A program made the position numbers and the translations under genes. The notes beneath the pieces were generated by a model. The model was not told where the DNA came from and made no database searches. It saw only the letters and a list, made by a program, of their open reading frames with translations. This document shows positions 51,273 through 58,558 of a stretch of DNA of 64,000 nt, piece by piece; position 1 is the first letter of the stretch, and every line of letters begins with the position of its first letter. The stretch comes from Nonomuraea soli. GTDB lineage: Bacteria; Actinomycetota; Actinomycetes; Streptosporangiales; Streptosporangiaceae. Where the stretch lies: NCBI RefSeq assembly GCF_013761175.1, contig NZ_JACDUR010000005.1, positions 282,970-346,969 on the forward strand. The letters are read 5' to 3'.

Positions 51273-52244
51273 ACCGCGCTGGATGAAGGTCCAGGAACGG
51301 ACGATCTGCCGGGGAGGCGGTGGCCGCTCGGCCAGCAGCCGGTCGAACAGCAGCCGCGCCACGTCGCTGTAGTCGTGACGCAGCGGGCCGACGGTGCTGA
51401 GCTGCGGCTTGGCGATGAGACCCTCGTCGATGTTGCCGACGCCGACGACCGCCACGTCGTACGGCACGCGCAGGCCCGCGTCCCTGACCGCCCAGATCGC
51501 GCTGATGGCAGCCCGGTCGGAGGCCGCGAAGATCGCGTCGGGCCGGTCGGGACCCGACAGCAGCTCCGCGGTGGCCTGGTAGGCCGCCACGCGGTCCTCG
51601 GCCCCGGCGACCACGGTGGGTTCGCGGCCGGCCAGCGCCTTGAGATAGCCGAGCATGCGGCCGGTGGGCTGCTCCCGGTAGAGCTCGTAGCGGTGCGACA
51701 GATAGACGATCTTGCTTCGGCCCTGCGCCACGAGGTGCCTGACGGCCTGCTCGCAGGGCTCCTCCTCGGGCGTGCGCACCACGTCGCACCCTTCCGGCAC
51801 GTCGCCGTCGCGCATCACGACCATCGGCAGGCGGATCCCGGCCAGCATCTCGCCGGTCAGGTGCTCGCCGCCGTTGACCAGGACGCCATCGGCGATGCCG
51901 CTGCGCAGCAGCTCGACCGCCGCCTCGGCGCGCTCGCGGGAGTAGACGGCCAGGGTGAGCACGGAGTAGCCGTGGCTGTCGGCCATCTCGTGCAGGTCCC
52001 TGGCCAGCCGGTCCTCGGTCGGCACGCCGCCCGCGGTGGGCTGGAGCAGGCAGACCCGCTGGGTGCGCTGCTTGCGCAGGCTCCTGGCGGCCTGGTTGGG
52101 GGTGTAGCCCAGCTCCTTGGCCGCGTCGAGGACCCGCTTGCGGGTCTCGGCGGCCACCGGGCGGTCCCGGCCGCTCAGGACGTACGACACCGTGGCGACC
52201 GAGACACCGGCGCGCTCGGCGACATGCTTGGCCGTTGGTCTCAT
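51264..52244 (-). CDS. LacI family transcriptional regulator
   Basis: 326 residues. The N-terminal helix-turn-helix and hinge read KHVAERAGVSVATVSYVLSG and TPNQAARSLRKQR; the C-terminal periplasmic-binding-protein-like domain contains DAIFAASDRAAISAI and VPYDVAVVGVGNIDEG. It almost certainly senses the sugar carried by the importer that follows, or a desulfated product. Start ATG is preceded by an AT-rich stretch (52245-52270) with imperfect dyad symmetry. A 14-bp palindrome lies at its 3' end. Confidence 0.9.
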   Translation of the reverse strand: MRPTAKHVAERAGVSVATVSYVLSGRDRPVAAETRKRVLDAAKELGYTPNQAARSLRKQRTQRVCLLQPTAGGVPTEDRLARDLHEMADSHGYSVLTLAVYSRERAEAAVELLRSGIADGVLVNGGEHLTGEMLAGIRLPMVVMRDGDVPEGCDVVRTPEEEPCEQAVRHLVAQGRSKIVYLSHRYELYREQPTGRMLGYLKALAGREPTVVAGAEDRVAAYQATAELLSGPDRPDAIFAASDRAAISAIWAVRDAGLRVPYDVAVVGVGNIDEGLIAKPQLSTVGPLRHDYSDVARLLFDRLLAERPPPPRQIVRSWTFIQRGSS

Positions 52245-52396
52245 GCTATACGAATAACATACTTAAACCTACCTGCAAAGTTGGGAATCATTTCGCCTCC
52301 GAGCTGGTACTGAATCCTGACGCTCGCGCCGCTGTCCAACAGCAGGTCGACGCCATATCTAATCGTTTAACATCATCAGCGGCTTGTCCAGACTCA

Positions 52397-52408
52397 CCTG
52401 GCGCCAGG
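52397..52408. promoter_or_regulatory. Palindrome at the end of the AfsR-like gene
   Basis: CCTGGCGCCAGG is a perfect 12-base palindrome (14 with flanking A and T) one base past the stop of the AfsR-like gene. It can fold into a short hairpin but has no T-run. The rest of the 52245-52409 gap holds no gene that I can see. Confidence 0.4.
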
Positions 52409-52409
52409 T

Positions 52410-55340
52410 TCAGCCGCGAGGCAACCGGCCCAGAAGCTCCGTCGACGCCGCCGCGCCGCTGCGGTCCCCCAGCTCCTTGAAGATCGCCCGAGCCCGCTCC
52501 AGCCGCGCCGACGCCACCGCCCACTCCCCGCGCGCGGCATGCAGCCCGGCCAGTCCCTGCAGCGCGTAGGCGCCGCAGTGCCGGTCACCCAGCCCGTCGA
52601 ACAGGTCCAAAGCCCGCGACTGCAACGTCATCGCCTGATCCGGCTCGGCACGCAACTCGTGCAGGCGGCCCGCCTGGATCGAGACGCAGCCCTCCCGATG
52701 CGGGTCCCCCAGCTCCCGCGCCAGGCGCATGGCCTGCCCCAGCCAGGCCGACGCCTGATCGAGGTCACCTGAGCCGAGCCAGACCCGCCCGATCGCCTGC
52801 CGCGCGTAAGCCTCCGCGCCCAGATCGCCGAGCGACAGGAACATCCCCAGAGCGCTGCCGAAATGCCCCAGCGCGAGCGCCGGGCGCCCCCGGAACTGGC
52901 TGACCGCGCCCAGGCCGCAGATGGAGATGGCCTCGGCCCGCCGGTCCCCCACCTCCTGGAAGATCCGTCGCGCCTCGGCGAACCGGCCCTCCGCCTCGTC
53001 GTACCTGTCCTGGTAGAGGCTCACCTGGCCGAGCCCGCGCAACATCGCCGCCTCGCCGTACAGATCTCCGGCCGCCCGCGCCGCATCCAGCGCCACCGCG
53101 TGACTGTCGTGCCAGCAGCGCAGATGGCAGCGCAGGTCGTAGTACGGCACCAGCGCGGCGGCCAGCGCCCACGCCGAGCCCGGCGGCCCCGCCGCGGCCG
53201 CCAGCCGCACCGTCTCGGCCAGCGTCTCGCGCTCCGCCTCGAACCAGGCCACCGGATCGGCGGTCAGCCTGCCCAGCATCGCGCCGGGCAGCCTCCAGGC
53301 GGGGGTGGCGGCGGGGGTGAGGGTGAAGACCGTCGTGGGGAGGCGGGCGGTGGCGCTCTGGGTGGCGGCGGTCCAGCCGGAGATCACGCGGGCGATGGTG
53401 AGGCGGTCGGGCGGGAGCGTGGCGGCGTGTCGGCGCACCAGGTCGGGGAGGCGGTAGCGGGGGTGCCCGAGGGGGTCGGCACCGGCGGGGTCGAGGAGAC
53501 CGGCGTCGACGAGCAGGTCGGCCAGGTGATCGGCACGGTGGTCTTCGCGGTGGACTTCGCGGTGGACTTCCCGGTGGACTTCCCGGTGATCGACGCGCTG
53601 GTCGGACCGCTGGTCGGACCGGTGATCGGGCGCGAGCAGGGTGGCGAGCAGCCAGCCGGGCAGCGGGCGGTCGCCGAGCAGGCTCAGGGTGGCGAAGGGC
53701 CGCGCGATCTCCTCGGGGAGGCGGCGGTAGGTCTGGCCGAGGACCGCGCGGACCTGCCTCAGCTCGGTCAGCGGGTGATCGTCGAGGCGCTGGGCGAGCA
53801 TCTCCAGCGTCCACCCGGGGCGGGCCAGCAGGCGCGCACCGGCGTCACGGATCGCCAGCGGTAATCGCCCGCACGCCGCAACCACCGCCCGCGCCGCCGT
53901 CTCGGCCCGCGCTGCCTCCGCGTGCGGCGGGGTGTCGCTGGGGTGCAGGTACTCGTCGCCGACGATGCGGCCAAGCAGTTCCACCGCGTCCGGCTCCGGC
54001 AGCGGTCCCAGGTGCAGGAGGCGCGCGCCGGGGAGGGTGGTGATCCGCTGACGGCTGGTGACGATCACGACGGTGCCGTTGCCGGGCAGCAGCGGCTCGA
54101 CCTGAGCGGCGTCCCGGGCGTCGTCGAGGAGCAGGAGCACGGGCCGCTCGGCGAGCTGCGACCGTAGCAGGGCGGCGCGCTCGTGCAGGTCTCCCGCCGG
54201 GATGAGGCCCAGCGCCCTGAGCGCCTGGGCGAGCAGGTCCTCCGGCTCCTTCTCGCCCAGCGTGAGGTGCACCTGGCCGCCGGGGAAGGCGTGCTTGAGG
54301 CGGTGCGCCAGCCGTACGGCCAGGGCCGACTTGCCGACGCCTGGTGGGCCGGAGACGACGGTCAGGGGGTGGGGCGGCGCGAGCGCTTCGAGCTCGGCCG
54401 CGCGCCCGACGAAGTCGGCGATGTCGGGCGGAAGCTGGCGAGGCGCGGGCCAGGCGGGGGCGGGGAGGGAGAGGGGGGCTCGCTCGGGGAAGGCCGGGGC
54501 GAGGCCGGCCCGCTCGCGGGAGACGAGGGGGACGGGAAGCGGCCCAGGCCTGTTGGAGCCGGTGGTGGGACGCGGTCCGCCTATGCCGGAGTCGGTGGCG
54601 CCGGTGATGGGAAGCGGGCGTGCCGCGCGCTCCGCGTCACCCGCGTCACCCGAACGCGACTCCTCCCCCACGATCGCCTGGTAGCACCGCCGCAGCTCCG
54701 CCCCCGGCTCCACCCCCAGCTCCCCCACCAACTGCTCGCGCACCTCGTGGAACGCCCGCAGGGCCTCCGCCTTCCTCCCCGCCGCGTGGAGGGCGACCAT
54801 GAGCCGCCGCCACAGATCCTCCCGATACGGGTGCTCCCCGATCAGGACCCGTACCTCCGCCGCCGCCTCCCCATGACGCCCCGCCCCCATGAGACGCGTG
54901 ATCACCTCGTCCGCCACGCGGAGCCGTACGGCCTGGAGGTGGTCCAGGCGGCGCGACCAGACGGCGCATTCGGGCAGGTCGGCGAGGGGGGTGCCGCGCC
55001 AGAGAGCCAGGGCCGCCTCGGGCTCGCCGAGGGCGGCGAGGTCCTCGAAGACCTGGAGGTCGAGGGCGCCGTCGGGGACGTCGATGGCGTAGCCGCTGCC
55101 CTCGGCGCGGATGGCGCCGATGACGGGGCGCAGGGAGCTGACGTAGGTGCGGATGTTGGCGTGGGCGGAGCGGGGCGGGCAGTCGGGCCAGAGCGCCTCG
55201 ACGAGGCGGTCGGCGGGGACGACGTGGCCGGCGTCGAGGAGCAGGGAGGCCAGCAGCATGCGTGGCTTGCGGCCCGAGACGCGGACCGGCCGGCCGCCGG
55301 ATCGTACTTCCAGCGGGCCGAGCACGTGGAAGGTGAGCAT
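52410..55340 (-). CDS. AfsR/SARP family transcriptional regulator with NB-ARC and TPR domains
   Basis: About 976 residues. An OmpR-type winged helix (FHVLGPLEVRSGG, about 1-95) and a bacterial transcriptional activation domain (about 95-245) are followed by an NB-ARC ATPase with Walker A GPPGVGKSA and VLLLLDDARDA, then TPR repeats to the C-terminus (AISICGLGAVSQFRGRP, AYALQGLAGLHAARGE). AfsR-type regulators activate secondary metabolism or development. ATG 55340 has AAGGGGG upstream. In the middle (about residues 600-625) is an in-frame 12-bp tandem repeat giving HREV/HRED units. Divergent from the M23-SapA gene, a possible target. Confidence 0.9.
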   Translation of the reverse strand: MLTFHVLGPLEVRSGGRPVRVSGRKPRMLLASLLLDAGHVVPADRLVEALWPDCPPRSAHANIRTYVSSLRPVIGAIRAEGSGYAIDVPDGALDLQVFEDLAALGEPEAALALWRGTPLADLPECAVWSRRLDHLQAVRLRVADEVITRLMGAGRHGEAAAEVRVLIGEHPYREDLWRRLMVALHAAGRKAEALRAFHEVREQLVGELGVEPGAELRRCYQAIVGEESRSGDAGDAERAARPLPITGATDSGIGGPRPTTGSNRPGPLPVPLVSRERAGLAPAFPERAPLSLPAPAWPAPRQLPPDIADFVGRAAELEALAPPHPLTVVSGPPGVGKSALAVRLAHRLKHAFPGGQVHLTLGEKEPEDLLAQALRALGLIPAGDLHERAALLRSQLAERPVLLLLDDARDAAQVEPLLPGNGTVVIVTSRQRITTLPGARLLHLGPLPEPDAVELLGRIVGDEYLHPSDTPPHAEAARAETAARAVVAACGRLPLAIRDAGARLLARPGWTLEMLAQRLDDHPLTELRQVRAVLGQTYRRLPEEIARPFATLSLLGDRPLPGWLLATLLAPDHRSDQRSDQRVDHREVHREVHREVHREDHRADHLADLLVDAGLLDPAGADPLGHPRYRLPDLVRRHAATLPPDRLTIARVISGWTAATQSATARLPTTVFTLTPAATPAWRLPGAMLGRLTADPVAWFEAERETLAETVRLAAAAGPPGSAWALAAALVPYYDLRCHLRCWHDSHAVALDAARAAGDLYGEAAMLRGLGQVSLYQDRYDEAEGRFAEARRIFQEVGDRRAEAISICGLGAVSQFRGRPALALGHFGSALGMFLSLGDLGAEAYARQAIGRVWLGSGDLDQASAWLGQAMRLARELGDPHREGCVSIQAGRLHELRAEPDQAMTLQSRALDLFDGLGDRHCGAYALQGLAGLHAARGEWAVASARLERARAIFKELGDRSGAAASTELLGRLPRG
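53523..53632 (-). repeat. 12-bp in-frame tandem repeats inside the AfsR-like gene
   Basis: Units close to GGTGGACTTCCC repeat in register at 53540-53590, followed by GGTCGGACCGCT-like units to about 53625. They encode RSDQ, then HREV/HRED repeats between the NB-ARC and TPR parts. Copy number is likely to vary between strains. Confidence 0.8.
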
Positions 55341-55435
55341 CTGTGCCCCCTTGGAGGACCTGACAGCCCTTTGTATCGGTTCTGGACGATCCTTGTGCGC
55401 CTTCTGGTGATCCTGATTTCCAGAAAGGAGCACCC

Positions 55436-56344
55436 ATGAAACTCAGAGTCGTCGCTCTCGCCGTCTTCCTTGCTCTGGGTACGGCCACGTCCGCGGCCGC
55501 CGACCCGGAACCCGCGGCGCCGGAGGAGGAGGTCTCCGTCCTGGCCACCAACTTCCAGCTCCCCTTCCCCTGCGGCCAGAGCTGGACGGGCAACTCCAGC
55601 GGCAGCTCCGCCCACCAGTCCTGGGAGATCGACTTCAACCGGGGCGGCAGCCCCGACGCCGATCTCGGTGACCCGGTGGTGGCCGCGGCCTCCGGCACGG
55701 TGGTGATCTCGGCTCACCAGGGTTCCACGAACGGCTTCGGCAACCTGGTCAAGATCGACCACGGCAGCGGCTGGGCGACCTACTACGCCCACCTCAACAC
55801 CCGCTCGGTCACCGCGGGCCAGTCCGTGTCGCAGGGCCAGCAGATCGGCACGGTCGGCAAGACCAGCAGGCCGGGCAACAACATCAGCGCGCATCTGCAC
55901 TACGAGGTACGGCAGGGCGACGGCTACCCGGGCAACATCCGCAAGGCCGTCTTCAACGGCGCCACCTTCGGCTACCCCATCCAGACGGTCACCTCGAACA
56001 ACTGCGGCGGCAGCACCAACCCCTACACCCCGACCGAGGTGTGCGGCAGCGGCTACAGCGTGGTCGACTCGGCGGGCCTGGGCACGGCGGGCACGGTCTA
56101 CCTGCTGTACAACAACTCCAACGGCTACAACTGCGTGGTCACGCTGAAGCGCACCTCGCTGGGCACCCCGACGGCCGTCACGGCCTATCTGGAGGTGCAG
56201 GGCAGTACGCGGATCACCGACAGCGGCAGTTTCGGCTACTACGCGGGACCGGTGCGCGCGGCGGCTCCCGGCAAGTGCGTGAAGTGGGGCGGCAAGGCGG
56301 GCTCCTCCGTCTACGACAGCCCGTTCGAGCACTGCGGTAGCTAA
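55436..56344 (+). CDS. Secreted M23 peptidase fused to a SapA-like domain
   Basis: 302 residues. A signal peptide (about 1-22, TSAAA) leads into an M23/LytM domain: SAHQSWEIDF (first zinc histidine and aspartate) and HLHYE (HxH), with GHG-like strands between. From about 203 the chain changes to a domain like Streptomyces spore-associated protein A: EVCGSGYSVVDS, YNNSNGYNCVVTLK, GYYAGPV, CVKWGG and a final FEHCGS, with cysteines at both ends. M23 enzymes cut peptidoglycan cross-bridges or act as activators. ATG has AAGGAG 5 bases upstream. Divergent from the AfsR-like gene. Confidence 0.88.
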   Translation: MKLRVVALAVFLALGTATSAAADPEPAAPEEEVSVLATNFQLPFPCGQSWTGNSSGSSAHQSWEIDFNRGGSPDADLGDPVVAAASGTVVISAHQGSTNGFGNLVKIDHGSGWATYYAHLNTRSVTAGQSVSQGQQIGTVGKTSRPGNNISAHLHYEVRQGDGYPGNIRKAVFNGATFGYPIQTVTSNNCGGSTNPYTPTEVCGSGYSVVDSAGLGTAGTVYLLYNNSNGYNCVVTLKRTSLGTPTAVTAYLEVQGSTRITDSGSFGYYAGPVRAAAPGKCVKWGGKAGSSVYDSPFEHCGS

Positions 56345-56355
56345 CGTGGTGGTTT

Positions 56356-57402
56356 GTGAAGATCGGTGAAGCACGGGCGGTGGCCGCGGACTGGGTCCTT
56401 GGCCACCGCCACACCCTTGCGGACTACGGCGGCGCCTACCTCAGCGGCTCGGCCGTCTGGGCGGGCGACGACGAGGAGTTGCCCGCGTCGTCCGATGTCG
56501 ATGTCATGGTGCTGACGCCCGACAAGCTGGGCAAGTTCCGCCACCGTGGCGTGCTGATCGAGGTCAGCGCGATGGACTGGGGGCGGCTGGGCTCGGCCGA
56601 GCAGGTGCTGGGGTCGTATCACGTGGCCGGGGCGTTCCGCCCCGCCGCAGGGCCGGGCACCGTCATCGACGATCCGACCGGGCGGTTGACGGCGTTGCGG
56701 CTGGCCGTCGCTCCGCTGTACGGCCAGGCGCACTGGATACGGCGGCGCTGCTCGAACGCGGAGGAGGGGGTGGTGGCCTTCGCCTCACGGGCCGCCGAGG
56801 GCGCCGGGCCGTGGCCGCAGCTGGTCACCTCGTGGTTGTTCGGCTGCGGGGTGACGACGCACGTGCTGCTGACGGCGGGTCTGCGTAATCCCACGGTGCG
56901 CAAGCGCTACAGCGCGGTTCTCGACCTGCTGCGCGCGCACGGCATGGAAGGCTTCCACACCGACCTGCTGGACCTGCTGGGCTGCGCGGACTGGACCCCG
57001 GCGCGGGCACGCCACCACCTGGACGCGCTCACGGAGGTCTTCGACCGGACGGCGCTGCTGCGCGAGCGGGACTTCCCCTTCGCCGCCGACCTGACCGCCG
57101 AGGCCAGGCCCGTCGCCATCGACGGCAGCCGCGAGCTCATCGAGCGGGGCGAGCACCGGGAGTCCGTCTTCTGGATCGTGGCCACCTACTCCCGATGCCT
57201 TCAGGCGCTGGGGCTCGACTCCGACCCCGGGTTCGAGGCGCTGCTGGCCGATCTGGGGGTGGATCGGGAGCGGCTGCCGGGCCGGGCGCGTGCCGTACTG
57301 GACTTCCTTCCCCGGCTCAGGGAACGGGCCGAGGCGATCATCCGGGAAAGCGCAGATACTCCGCCGGAACCAGGTCGGTCAGCCACACGCCGTTCGCACT
57401 GA
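56356..57402 (+). CDS. Nucleotidyltransferase-like protein
   Basis: 348 residues. Near the N-terminus GGAYLSGSAVWAGDDE and SSDVDVMVL match the GS...DxD core of DNA polymerase beta-like nucleotidyltransferases, followed by VLIEVSAMDW with a third acidic residue. The rest is helical and resembles no family I can name with confidence. GTG start, 11 bases after the M23 gene. Its last 65 bases overlap the convergent kptA gene. It could modify RNA, a small molecule or protein; no partner gene shows which. Confidence 0.65.
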   Translation: MKIGEARAVAADWVLGHRHTLADYGGAYLSGSAVWAGDDEELPASSDVDVMVLTPDKLGKFRHRGVLIEVSAMDWGRLGSAEQVLGSYHVAGAFRPAAGPGTVIDDPTGRLTALRLAVAPLYGQAHWIRRRCSNAEEGVVAFASRAAEGAGPWPQLVTSWLFGCGVTTHVLLTAGLRNPTVRKRYSAVLDLLRAHGMEGFHTDLLDLLGCADWTPARARHHLDALTEVFDRTALLRERDFPFAADLTAEARPVAIDGSRELIERGEHRESVFWIVATYSRCLQALGLDSDPGFEALLADLGVDRERLPGRARAVLDFLPRLRERAEAIIRESADTPPEPGRSATRRSH

Positions 57403-57865
57403 GGTAGAAGGGGTGGCCGGCGGCGTGCATGGCGCCGGCGTCGACGACCAGGACGACCGCGACTCCGCGCCGGGAGCCGACACGGACCGCGGTCTCGCGG
57501 TCGGGCGACAGGTGCACGTGGTGGCGCGACATGGCTCGCAGGCCCTCGTCGCGGATGGCGGGCAGGCTGCGGCCCACCGTGCCGTGGTAGAGGATCGCGG
57601 GCGGCCGTACCGCCTCCAGGCCGAGCTCGACCTCGACGCTGTGGCCCTGGCTGGCTCTGATGCGCTCGCCGGTGATGATGTAGCGGCGTTTGTCGTTGGT
57701 GTTCACGACGTGGTCGAGCTCGTCGCGGGTGATCGGGAAGCCGTGTGCCCCGGCGGCTTCGAGGAGGGTGTCGACCGTGACCCAGCCGCCTTCGTCGAGG
57801 GTGAGGCCGATGCGTTCGGGCTCGTGGCGTAGGTGTTTGGCGAGATATTTCGATATCCGCACCAT
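57338..57865 (-). CDS. kptA: RNA 2'-phosphotransferase (Tpt1/KptA family)
   Basis: About 175 residues. The winged-helix N-terminal lobe (ISKYLAKHLRHEP, RIGLTLDEGGWV) and the ADP-ribosyltransferase lobe with RRYIITGERIRASQGHS, LYHGT, HVHLS and VRVGSRRG show the catalytic R-H-R-R pattern of Tpt1. The enzyme moves a 2'-phosphate from RNA to NAD; in bacteria, which lack the fungal tRNA pathway, it may reverse RNA-end or nucleic-acid modifications. ATG 57865 has GGAAGAG upstream; ATG 57880 is an alternative. It overlaps the convergent gene by 65 bases. Confidence 0.92.
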   Translation of the reverse strand: MVRISKYLAKHLRHEPERIGLTLDEGGWVTVDTLLEAAGAHGFPITRDELDHVVNTNDKRRYIITGERIRASQGHSVEVELGLEAVRPPAILYHGTVGRSLPAIRDEGLRAMSRHHVHLSPDRETAVRVGSRRGVAVVLVVDAGAMHAAGHPFYLSANGVWLTDLVPAEYLRFPG

Positions 57866-57956
57866 GCGCTGCTCTTCCATCGCGCCAGCCTAGAGCGGGC
57901 GCCTGACGATGATCCAGGTGACGCGGGAGGCCGGCGGGGTGGGAAACTCGTGGGGT

Positions 57957-57993
57957 GAGGGGTGGTGGGCCGTGACGGTGCCCATCACCCCTC
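57957..57993. repeat. Strong unexplained hairpin between kptA and the HxlR gene
   Basis: GAGGGGTG (57957-57964) pairs with CACCCCTC (57986-57993), a G-T pair follows, and TGGGC (57966-57970) pairs with GCCCA (57980-57984): a 14-bp stem with a 9-base loop. It lies upstream of the HxlR promoter and outside both genes. No T-run on either side. Confidence 0.6.
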
Positions 57994-58050
57994 CGCGCGC
58001 GGACGCTCTCCCAAGGGTTGGGTTTTCAAACTCGCCCTACCATGGAACAC

Positions 58051-58470
58051 ATGACCGTTCCCCGCCCCTGCTCGATCGCCGACACCCTCGCCGTCGTGGG
58101 CGAGAAGTACTCCCTTCTGGTCCTTCGTGAGGTCTTCCTCGGGGTCCGGCGCTTCGACGCGATGGTGCGCGGCATCGGCGCCCCGCGCGACGTGCTCGCC
58201 GCCCGGCTGAAGCACCTGGTCGAGGCGGGGGTGCTGGAGAAGGTCGCCTACAGCGAGCGGCCGCCGCGCCACGAGTACGTACCGACGGCGGCGGGGCTGG
58301 AGCTGCAGGGGGTGTTGCACCTCCTGCGGCAGTGGGGCGACCGGCACCTGGCCGAGCGGCCACCGCTGGTACTCGGCCACGACTGCGGTGCGGCGCTCGA
58401 CCCGCTGGTGGTGTGCGCGCACTGCCGGCAGCCGGTCACGCCGCAGTCGGTGAGCCTGCCGCCGTCATAG
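58051..58470 (+). CDS. HxlR family transcriptional regulator
   Basis: About 139 residues. The HxlR winged helix is CSIADTLAVVGEKYSLLVLREVF, followed by RFDAMVRGIGAPRDVLAARLKHLVEAG and the wing HEYVPTAAG; the early cysteine is where redox-sensing members react. Two cysteines near the C-terminus (VCAHC) could form a small metal or disulfide site. ATG 58051 is chosen, ATG 58042 also possible; no clear ribosome site, and a leaderless start is plausible. It precedes a copper amine oxidase gene by 88 bases and could regulate it. Confidence 0.85.
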   Translation: MTVPRPCSIADTLAVVGEKYSLLVLREVFLGVRRFDAMVRGIGAPRDVLAARLKHLVEAGVLEKVAYSERPPRHEYVPTAAGLELQGVLHLLRQWGDRHLAERPPLVLGHDCGAALDPLVVCAHCRQPVTPQSVSLPPS

Positions 58471-58558
58471 CCGCCCTGCGAAGTCGAGCGCCTCCGAGAC
58501 AGTCCCCGGTGGAGTTTCCATCTATCTGAATTGGCAGCATTCGTCGTAGTTTGATCCG

